A DNA stretch of 47,153 nt. It comes from Thermaceae bacterium. Its GTDB lineage: Bacteria; Deinococcota; Deinococci; Deinococcales; Thermaceae. The notes beneath the pieces are model-generated. The model was not told the origin of the DNA and did not search any database. It was given only the letters and a program-made list of their open reading frames with translations. Position 1 is the first letter of the stretch, and the number at the start of each line of letters is the position of its first letter. The stretch is taken from positions 1 to 47,153 of the forward strand of contig JADMIM010000019.1 of NCBI GenBank assembly GCA_015478585.1, read 5' to 3'. Shown one piece after another: positions 40,341 to 47,153 of this stretch. Both the position numbers and the translations under genes were made by a program.

Positions 40341-41228
40341 CTAACCCTTGACCGCGCCCGCAGCCATGCCCTTCATCACCATCTGGTTAAGCACGAGGTA
40401 GACGATCAAAGTGGGTGTCACCGACAAAGCCACCGAGGCAAAAGTCGGGCCCCAATCGCGCTGACCGTACTGACCCACAAAGCTCAACAATCCCGACTGA
40501 ACCGTGCGCAGGTCGGGGTTGTTGATGAAGGTAAGGGAAACCAATAGGTCGTTCCACATGAAGAAGAACTGCACCACTGCCACCGTCACCACCGCATTGG
40601 TTACCATCGGGAGGGCCACCTTGAAGAACACCTGATAGATGCTGGCCCCGTCCACGATGGCGGCTTCGATGATTTCCCTCGAGAAGGTCTTGAAGTAGCC
40701 GGTCAGGAAGAACACCGTGAGGGGCAGTCCGAAGGTGACGTAAACCAGTATCAAGGAAAGCCGCGTGTCCAACAGGTGGAGCTTATAGAAGGTGGTGAAC
40801 AGCGGCAGCAATACGACCTGGATCGGCACCATGATCCCCACCAGGAAAAGCAGGGCCGTAGTGTCCTTGTAGCGCCACTGCATGATCTCGATCCCGAAGG
40901 CGGTCGAAACCCCCAGCAGGATCACGATCAGGAGCGAGGGAAACACCGCCAACAGGCTGTTGACGAAGTAAGTGCTCATGTGGCCTTCGGTCCAGGCCCG
41001 GAGGTAGTTTTCCCAGTGCAGGCTCTGCGGCAAGGCCCACATCTGATAGGTGGTGAACTCGAGGTTGCCCTTAAGGCTGGACATATAGATCCAAAACACC
41101 GGATAAAGGGCCAGGAACACAATTAACAGCACCAACAATGTCAAGGGTAAATTGGAAAGCCATTTGGAGAACCTGCTCGAGGCTTTGGGGCTTTGCGTCA
41201 CTCGACTTGGTGCAACCGTCTTGTTCAT
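40341..41228 (-). CDS. ABC sugar permease, MalG type (rhamnoside operon)
   Basis: A 295-residue permease with six helices. The EAA loop IIEAAIVDGASIYQVFFKVALP is near residue 195. The basic cytoplasmic N-terminus precedes the first helix at about residue 28. Its ATG overlaps the stop of the preceding permease by one base (TAATG), which implies coupled translation. The C-terminal KGMAAGAVKG is typical of the family. The 179-base gap to the rhamnosidase holds no gene. Confidence 0.9.
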   Translation of the reverse strand: MNKTVAPSRVTQSPKASSRFSKWLSNLPLTLLVLLIVFLALYPVFWIYMSSLKGNLEFTTYQMWALPQSLHWENYLRAWTEGHMSTYFVNSLLAVFPSLLIVILLGVSTAFGIEIMQWRYKDTTALLFLVGIMVPIQVVLLPLFTTFYKLHLLDTRLSLILVYVTFGLPLTVFFLTGYFKTFSREIIEAAIVDGASIYQVFFKVALPMVTNAVVTVAVVQFFFMWNDLLVSLTFINNPDLRTVQSGLLSFVGQYGQRDWGPTFASVALSVTPTLIVYLVLNQMVMKGMAAGAVKG

Positions 41229-42112
41229 TAGGTCACATCCTTGCGCGCACGGCGGAAAATCAGCAAGGTGACAATCAAGCTCTGCAAGGCCAGCATCAGT
41301 GCTACCGTACTGCCGTAGCCGTAGTCACTGTAGGTAAAAGCCACCTTTTGGAAATAGAGCGTGAGCGGCATGGTCGAAGTTCCGGGGCCACCGCCGGTCA
41401 GGGCCATAATGGAATCGAAGACTTTGAGAGTTCCATTTAGGCTAAAAATCAGCGAGGAAATCATGATGGGAAAGATCAGCGGAACCACCACGAAGCGGGC
41501 CAGGTTCCAGCCTTTGGCCCCGTCCAAACGGGCGGCCTCCAAGACCTCTTCGGGGATCTCTACCAAACCGGCATAAAGCAGCACCGCGTAGAACCCCATG
41601 GCCTTCCAGATGTCCATAGCCGCGATGACCCAGAAAGCTGTCCCTGCCTGCCCCAGCCAGGCCTGCACCAATGAGTCCAGGCCCACTCTGTGCAGGAGGC
41701 TATTGACCAAGCCGTATTGGGGAGCGATCGCAAACAGCTTGGCGAACATCTGCCCCACCGCCACCGTGGGGAGCACTGCCGGCAGGAACACGATCGTCCG
41801 CACCAGCACCGAGGTTTTGCGCAAATAGAATGCGTACAAAAGCGCCAGCAGCAACCCCAGTACCACCTGACCGCTCGAGACCACCAGGGCATACTTGGTG
41901 CCGAACCACAGCGCACTCTGAAATTTTTGATCCTGCGTAAGCTGGACAAAGTTGCCCAGCCCGACAAACTTGAAGCCGGTGATCACCGACCCCGAAAACA
42001 GCGTATATCCCAGCGACCAGATGATCGGGATGAGCAGAATCAAAGTGTAGAGCAGCAGTGCAGGCCCCACAAAGACCAACACCGCCCTCCAGTCGCGCAA
42101 GGTTCCTTGCAT
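41228..42112 (-). CDS. ABC sugar permease, MalF type (rhamnoside operon)
   Basis: A 294-residue permease with six helices and the EAA loop VLEAARLDGAKGWNLARFVVVP. I start it at ATG 42112 because GGGAG lies six bases upstream; a TTG at 42124 would include that ribosome site in the coding sequence. With the next permease and the binding protein it forms an importer for rhamnose-containing oligosaccharides. The operon again lacks an ATPase gene. Confidence 0.9.
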   Translation of the reverse strand: MQGTLRDWRAVLVFVGPALLLYTLILLIPIIWSLGYTLFSGSVITGFKFVGLGNFVQLTQDQKFQSALWFGTKYALVVSSGQVVLGLLLALLYAFYLRKTSVLVRTIVFLPAVLPTVAVGQMFAKLFAIAPQYGLVNSLLHRVGLDSLVQAWLGQAGTAFWVIAAMDIWKAMGFYAVLLYAGLVEIPEEVLEAARLDGAKGWNLARFVVVPLIFPIMISSLIFSLNGTLKVFDSIMALTGGGPGTSTMPLTLYFQKVAFTYSDYGYGSTVALMLALQSLIVTLLIFRRARKDVT

Positions 42113-42213
42113 GGTTTCTCCCAAAAGGGTTAAGGGGTCAGGGGGACGTGTGTAGGAAAGGTCTTAGAGCCTATCGTGCTTTCCGCTCTGGAGTAAAGAA
42201 CGATTTGCCCCCA

Positions 42214-42248
42214 ACCTTCGACGCTCGACTTTCCCGTTCCCCTACACC
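42214..42248. repeat. Weak heptanucleotide tract
   Basis: Five 7-bp units (ACCTTCG, ACGCTCG and more diverged ones) lie in the 140-base gap between binding-protein and permease genes, just past the binding-protein stop. The periodicity is poorer than in other tracts. Confidence 0.4.
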
Positions 42249-42252
42249 CTAC

Positions 42253-43512
42253 TTACGGAAGGGCTTTTTGCAACTCAGCCATGTAGTTCTCAGGGGTCAT
42301 GTCGCCAGTCACCAACAACTGAACGTTATCGGTTGCAACCGCAGCCGCTTTAGCACTCATCTTCCCTTCAAACCAGAGGTAGGCGCTCTTGGCAGTGTTC
42401 AATTTTTGAAGGGTGGCCTTGGTCAAGGGGGACAAGTTAGCTGGGGTTTTGGTCACTTTGAAACCCGAAATCTGACCCATTTCGGCAAGGGCACGATCTC
42501 CCCAGTTGCTGAGCACGCATTTCAACACGGGGTCTGCGGCGGTATCGTATTTGGCGTTGAGCACCACGCCGATACCAGTATTGATAGACCAATCGTTGAT
42601 GCTGCCCTTACCCCCGCGCACAACGGGGAAGTTAAGGAAACCCACGTTATTGATGTCCACCTTGTTCTTGGGGTCGTTGAAATCGCGCAGAGCCCAGCTA
42701 CCCATGTAGAACATGGCCGCCTTACCCTGCATGAAGGTATCCAGGGCGGTCTGGTAATCCACGGTGTTGACACCCTGACCGAAGTAGCCTTTCTTGCCCA
42801 TGTCCTGGATGGCCTTAGCAGCTTCTACAAAGCCCGCGTCAGTAACTTTCAGCTCGCCGCTAGCGACCCGTTCCATTACGTCGGGGCCGTACTTGCGGGC
42901 CACATAGCCGTTGATCAAACGAGTGAGGGGCCACTTCTGATCACCTGAAGCCGCAAAGGGCTGGATACCCGCCGCTTTGAACTTCTCGGCAGCCGCCATC
43001 ATTTGATCCCAGGTGACGGGCACATTGAGACCTTGAGCAGCAAAGAGTTTTTTGTTGTACCAGAAGCCTTCGATATTGAGTTCCAAAGGCAGCGAGAGAA
43101 ATTTCCCTCCACCGATGCTCTTTTGCAGCACCAGAGCCGCCGGACTTACCTTATCGAGGATACCTAGTTTCTTGAACACCTCCTCTAAATCTGCAACCTG
43201 ACCGTTTTTATAAAGCTGAGTCACAAAGGAAGGCTCATCCACTGGGAAAATCGTAGGCAGGCTATTGCTCGCTGCCAGCAGTTGCAATTTTTGCCTGAGA
43301 TCGGTTTGTGGAATACCTTGAGCTTCGTAGGTAATACCAGCGCCGGTTTGCTTAATGCATTCCTGAGCCAGTCTCCCAAAAAGACCGTGACGACCAGAGG
43401 TGGGATCCGCATCGTTAGCTAAATAAGTGATCTTGTTGTTTTGGGCTAGGGCAAACAGCCCGGACAGGCCCAACAACGCCAAAACTGCTGCTATACCAAC
43501 TCGTTTGTTCAT
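42253..43512 (-). CDS. ABC sugar-binding protein (rhamnoside operon)
   Basis: A 419-residue periplasmic binding protein of the family 1 type. The signal peptide ends FALAQ at about residue 24. Characteristic segments are LQLLAASNSLPTIFPVDEP near the start of domain 1, FWYNKKLFAAQGLNVPVTWDQM, and FMQGKAAMFYMGSWAL. Start ATG 43512 is supported by AAGGAG eight bases upstream; an upstream ATG at 43527 overlaps that site. The ligand is probably a rhamnose-containing oligosaccharide, judged from the linked GH78 enzyme. Confidence 0.92.
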   Translation of the reverse strand: MNKRVGIAAVLALLGLSGLFALAQNNKITYLANDADPTSGRHGLFGRLAQECIKQTGAGITYEAQGIPQTDLRQKLQLLAASNSLPTIFPVDEPSFVTQLYKNGQVADLEEVFKKLGILDKVSPAALVLQKSIGGGKFLSLPLELNIEGFWYNKKLFAAQGLNVPVTWDQMMAAAEKFKAAGIQPFAASGDQKWPLTRLINGYVARKYGPDVMERVASGELKVTDAGFVEAAKAIQDMGKKGYFGQGVNTVDYQTALDTFMQGKAAMFYMGSWALRDFNDPKNKVDINNVGFLNFPVVRGGKGSINDWSINTGIGVVLNAKYDTAADPVLKCVLSNWGDRALAEMGQISGFKVTKTPANLSPLTKATLQKLNTAKSAYLWFEGKMSAKAAAVATDNVQLLVTGDMTPENYMAELQKALP

Positions 43513-43563
43513 ACGGTTCTCCTTCATAGTCCAGAGGGCTTAGGGTCGAGGGCGGATTCTTGC

Positions 43564-44772
43564 TCAGGCCGGGCTGGTGGCTAGTGCCGCCGTCCCGAAA
43601 GTGTGCTCAACTGCGAGGCTGGCAGCACCCCTGGCCCAGGGGGTGTAATCGTTGTCGTGCCAAGGAACAATGACAAAGTTGAGGTTCTGGCCCATTCCTA
43701 AGTACGCATCGGATTTGATACGGCGAAGCAGCGGGTCGAAGAAAAAATCGCCCATGCGTGAGCCTTCCCCCCCGAAGACGATCAGCTCCGGGTTCAGGGT
43801 GTTGACCAGATACGACAGGTGTCGGCCCAAAACTGCTCCAGCTTCGGCCAGTATGCCCCTGGCATCCTGGTTACCGGCCTCGACCAGCCCCATGAAGTCG
43901 TCCATGCTGAGGTCTCGGTACTGGGGGCTCAGTTCGCTGAACTGCTCGAGGATGGCAAGCTCTGAGGTGTAGGCTTCCAGACAGCCCCGCCGTCCGCAAC
44001 TGCATAAGCGCCCGCCGGGGATGATCAGGTTGTGCCCGAACTCGCCCGCCCCGCCGCCCCAACCCCGGTACACCGCTCCGCCCACTACCAAAGCCGCCCC
44101 GACTCCACGCCCGATAGCCACAACCAGAAAATTTGAGGCGTGTTTACCGTGCCCGAACAGCCGCTCAGCCTCGGCGAAGGCATTTACGTCGTTGTCCACC
44201 CAGGTCGGCAGTCCGGTGGCCTTGGCAGCCAGATCGGCGATAGGCACGTTGTGCCAGTCGAAGCCCGAGGCTTGCAGCAATATCCCTTGCGCCCCGTCCA
44301 CAACCCCCGCGAACCCCAGACCCATCCCAATCACGCTCGAGGGCTTCACCTTCGCTCTCTTGAAGAGCTTCTGGCAAATCTGAGTCACCTGCCGGGCAAC
44401 TTGCTCGGGAGCGGTTTCCTGTACGGTTTCATAGTGGTGTGCGATCACCTGGGTGGATAAATCTGTCAGTACCGCGTCTATGTATTGGTCGTTGATTTTC
44501 ATGCCGATCCCGTGATGAGCGGCATAGTCAACATCCAGAAACACCGGACGGCGGCCACCACCAGGGCCAGCCTCCCCCACGCTGCGCTCGACCAGAAGAT
44601 GGTCGGCAATAAGCTCCGCCGTGACTCCAGTGATAGCCGCCGAACTAAGCCCACTGAGTTCGCTGAGCTGAGTGCGGCTTACCGGCCCGAGCCTGCGGAC
44701 AAGGTTCAGGACAGTTCGCCGATTGAGCGCCCGGAGCGCACTTTGATCCCCTTTAGCAGACTTGGGTCGCAT
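43564..44772 (-). CDS. ROK-family transcriptional regulator
   Basis: A 402-residue repressor of the NagC/XylR group. The N-terminal winged helix (about 10-75) contains NRRTVLNLVRRLGPVSRTQLSELSGLS, quoted here as a landmark of its position. The ROK sugar-sensing domain has the intact zinc motif CSCGRRGCLE and GGGAGEFGHN, in contrast with the ROK kinase at 16436. The ATP loop is altered (AIGRGVGAAL), as is usual in regulators. It heads the binding protein, permease and rhamnosidase operon and probably represses it until a rhamnose-type sugar binds. Confidence 0.9.
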   Translation of the reverse strand: MRPKSAKGDQSALRALNRRTVLNLVRRLGPVSRTQLSELSGLSSAAITGVTAELIADHLLVERSVGEAGPGGGRRPVFLDVDYAAHHGIGMKINDQYIDAVLTDLSTQVIAHHYETVQETAPEQVARQVTQICQKLFKRAKVKPSSVIGMGLGFAGVVDGAQGILLQASGFDWHNVPIADLAAKATGLPTWVDNDVNAFAEAERLFGHGKHASNFLVVAIGRGVGAALVVGGAVYRGWGGGAGEFGHNLIIPGGRLCSCGRRGCLEAYTSELAILEQFSELSPQYRDLSMDDFMGLVEAGNQDARGILAEAGAVLGRHLSYLVNTLNPELIVFGGEGSRMGDFFFDPLLRRIKSDAYLGMGQNLNFVIVPWHDNDYTPWARGAASLAVEHTFGTAALATSPA

Positions 44773-45186
44773 AACTATTTGGTTCCGTTTAGTTGGTTTA
44801 GTTTGTGAAACAACACGAGGTTAGCATCTCCCTCCTCCCGCGTCAATCCCCTATTCAGGGCGACCGGAGATACCCGTTATTAATCTATATTAATAAGCAA
44901 CTACAGCATGGTTTCAAACACCATAACTAAAACCGTACCGATGCTCCTGTCCTAATCACTATCTGGGTTTCTCCAGGGGGTGTTGTTTCAAAAAATGAAT
45001 AAACACGATTAAAGGCAGAAGCGAGGATACTTTCAAGAGTTATTTTGAAAAACATCCGCCAGTGGCTACCAGTGGGCCTACCCACCGAAATGACACCCAA
45101 CACAATGAGGGGTTGAAAAAGCCCCTCGTCCCCTAGAAACAGGCACAGCAGACTGGACTAGAGCGGTTCCCACGAATACCCCGAAC
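44773..45186. other. AT-rich intergenic region upstream of the ROK regulator
   Basis: A 414-base stretch without a gene. It is richer in A+T than its surroundings. It contains the 11-bp inverted repeat pair and palindrome described next, several GTTTC/GAAAC motifs, a GTTTAGTT direct repeat at 44787-44804 and, at 45158-45180, a truncated CTAGAGCGGTTCCC repeat end. Promoter and operators of the ROK operon should lie here. Confidence 0.5.
44806..44990. repeat. 11-bp inverted repeats flanking an AT palindrome
   Basis: TGAAACAACAC at 44806-44816 and GTGTTGTTTCA at 44980-44990 are perfect inverted copies. Midway, TTATTAAT and ATTAATAA form an 8-bp palindrome around CTAT. The spacing is compatible with looped regulator sites for the ROK protein, or with a 185-bp relic of a small mobile element. 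GGTTTCAAAC at 44911-44920 is a further related motif. Confidence 0.5.
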
Positions 45187-46640
45187 ATGGTTTTTATCGA
45201 GGCCCTAGTCGAATGGCAAATCCTCGAGGCCAGTGGAAATGAAGTTGCACGGCGGGTTCTCGAAGCACGCGTCATGCTACCCCTGAGTATCCCCGAGCGT
45301 ATTTGGGCGGAGGTTGCCGACCTCTATCCAGCGCAACTCGAGGAGGCTCAGACCCTACTCGAGCGGCACAACCTCGTCCGGTCTGGGGAGTTCGTCCACC
45401 CACTGTTCCGCGAGGTGCGGCTCAAAACCTTGAGGCCCGAGCGACGACAAGCTTTGGCGAGAAGGGCCCTGCAAGTATTCCAGGACGATCCTATGGCTGT
45501 AGCAGACTTCGTAAGGGATGCCAAACCGTCAAACAAAGAATCCCTAGAGTTGCTTCTCCGTTCAGCAAACTCCTTGAAGGACTCAATACAAGCAGCACGC
45601 CTCTTGGCCCAGGCGGTGGAATATGCCGAATGAGAAGAACAAGGGAAACTGGCCCTCCAGACCGCCCAGAGACTGAGGGGTTGGGATGACGTGGAGTTAC
45701 TGCGCATGGCGAAACTCGCCGCAGAGTTAAGACCCGACGACCCAGAAGCCCAGTATTTGTTCACCTGGACTCTTGCCAATCAGAAGCGCTGGACTGATCT
45801 GAAGCAGGCTCAGGCCAATATCTCTGAGGAGATGCGCCAAGGCTTACCTTTGGTTGATCCATCACCTACATTTTTTGCGAACCACCCGAGAATATGCCCC
45901 GGCTATCGAGCTGTGGCAAGGTCACGCCGAACTCTTCTCGAGCAGTAGTCCAGACATTTGCGACGACGTGGCCTGGTCGCTTTATTCGCTGGGCAAATAC
46001 CAGGAAGCACAATTGGCTGCACTGCGGGGTCTTGCTCAAGCTGAAGTTACCCCGGTACAGAAGTTTCTCTTATTGAATGCTCTGGGTAGCTGCCAGTCGG
46101 ATTTGGGGCAGTTTGCTCGGGCCGAGCAGCATTACAGTGAGATGGTCGAGCTAGGCAAGACCACTGATGTCCCACCACGTTATATAAGTGCAGGTTTACA
46201 AAACCGAGCGATGGTGTTGATGCACCAAGGGCGATACCCTCAAGCCCTGCTCGATCTGGAGGAAGCCCTCAAGATTGCTGGGGAAGTGGGGGGCCTTACC
46301 TTATGCCAGCACTCAGATGCTCTTGGGCCGGGTACGAACCGACATGGGTGAGTATTCTCTGGCCGAAGAAGCGCTCCTGGAGGCTCGAGCAATTCTCCCA
46401 AACTTGCAGATGCCCGTTCGTCTGATTGAATGCGATGTGGATTTGGGTGGCCTCTACTCGACCTGGAAAACCCCTCATGCCAAGATTCTGTCTCGCAAAT
46501 ATGCCACAGAGTCGCTGCAGGCCGCTAGCTCGACGGGGGAAACGCGCTTTCTAGCGGAGGCTCTCGCTTGCCTCGCCCGCATCGAGATTGATGATGGCAA
46601 TGTAGGAGCAGGACTTGATAATGCCCAGCAGCTCTCCGGC
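45187..46640 (+). pseudogene. Decayed TPR-type transcriptional regulator fragment
   Basis: Conceptual translation is collinear over three frames and resembles the middle and C-terminal part of a MalT/AfsR-like NTPase-TPR regulator: PERIWAEVADLYPAQL, FVHPLFREVR, then TPR-like YSLGKYQEAQLAALRGL and YSLAEEALLEARAIL. There is no NTPase domain; the fragment starts just after a truncated repeat end. Lesions are an in-frame TGA at 45631, a +1 shift at T6 (45871-45876) and a +1 shift at G6 (46287-46292). At about 46625-46650 it runs without a break into unrelated sequence. Confidence 0.75.
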
Positions 46641-47153
46641 TCAGCCCTGGAGAAAAACCCCAGCGCCAGTCAGACCCTCAGCGCCCTGGTTCCGGGCAGC
46701 TACACCCTCACTCCAGCGTCAATCACCCAGCCTGGAACCTATGTAGATTCGATTTTTGCTGCCAACCCCACGACCGCTACGGTAAATGCCGGAGCCGCTG
46801 CCACCACCACCATCGGTTATGCCCAACTGCCCGGAAGTGGCAAGCTGTGGGTTCCTTTTACCACCTCTATCGGCGGCTATGCAGAGGCCCAACTGGCCTC
46901 GGGAACCAGTCAGCCCCCAGCAATCGCTTTCGCGGGCGGGGATATCGGACGGCTCGAGGCCCTGGTCTTCGATAAGGACGGCAACCTGTAGGCTTCGGAT
47001 TTCAACTACTGCCATCTATTCCGCTATAACGCCAGCAAGCTCGGACAAATCGGTACGGTAGCCCCCGACCTGACTCTCGGCAATGGTCGCACCTGCGATC
47101 CCAGCAAGCTGGACGGGCCAAGCGCTATGGCTTTTGATAAAAACGGGAACTTG
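46641..47153 (+). pseudogene. Fragment of an NHL-like secreted/lipoprotein gene, with in-frame stop
   Basis: The sequence from TLSALVPGSYTLTPASI onward resembles beta-rich surface lipoproteins: GSYT repeats, a short linker, then LPGSGKLWVPF and LVFDKDGNL typical of NHL/SMP-30-like propellers. Its own N-terminus and signal peptide are missing, replaced by the regulator fragment in the same frame. TAG at 46989 interrupts GNL-ASDFNYC, where tryptophan (GNLWASD) is expected, so one base change explains it. The frame is open again to the right edge, where GNL recurs. Confidence 0.65.

Overview
The window looks like chromosome of a Thermaceae bacterium, most probably Meiothermus or a close relative. 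I infer this from the high G+C, the large excess of the hexamer CTCGAG, the gene content (AfsR-like regulator, RNase HII, DnaB, isocitrate lyase, sugar ABC importers) and the many leaderless or near-leaderless starts. No plasmid, phage or CRISPR signature was seen.

Layout. 1-6158: end of an MFS exporter, a membrane-anchored PIG-L deacetylase, a composite palindromic repeat, a quinone oxidoreductase and a large BTAD/NTPase/TPR regulator. 6159-7639: a small membrane protein and a short FN3 lipoprotein. 7692-19448: an amino-sugar locus. A GH3 beta-N-acetylhexosaminidase is divergent from nanE, an RpiR-type regulator, a sugar-binding protein and two permeases, a REP-associated tyrosine transposase (RAYT) wedged into the operon, a DUF4127 protein, a ROK kinase, nagA and a SIS-domain glucosamine-6-phosphate deaminase. 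Together they would import an amino sugar, phosphorylate it, epimerise ManNAc-6-P to GlcNAc-6-P, deacetylate it and deaminate it to fructose-6-P. 19484-28588: a DUF4384 lipoprotein, rnhB, an FAD amine oxidase, a diguanylate cyclase, a CCA-adding-type nucleotidyltransferase, an alpha/beta hydrolase, a 932-residue TPR protein with a damaged P-loop, and an unannotated 50-codon gene just upstream of it. 28734-35562: isocitrate lyase, a large FN3 lipoprotein, an orphan response regulator, a GlsB/YeaQ-type membrane protein, a frameshifted lipid kinase, a PHP protein and tRNA-Asn. 35675-44772: dnaB, then a minus-strand operon of ROK repressor, sugar-binding protein, two permeases and a GH78 alpha-L-rhamnosidase. 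44773-47153: an AT-rich intergenic stretch followed by a decayed regulator fused to a decayed lipoprotein.

The most unusual layer lies between and inside genes. (1) A RAYT gene carries, inside its own coding sequence, an inverted pair of GTAG-headed REP palindromes like a pair found in an intergenic element at 1940-2053. (2) A family of roughly 105-bp imperfect palindromes with GCGGTTTTC ends and a GCCGC/GCGGC hairpin is scattered over the window and supplies or abuts several stop codons. (3) Degenerate tracts with a strict 7-bp period occupy at least six intergenic regions. (4) Three separate reading-frame breaks are all explained by one extra base in a homopolymer run, so either decay or sequence error is involved.

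All assignments rest on reading motifs and context by eye. No database search or alignment was run.
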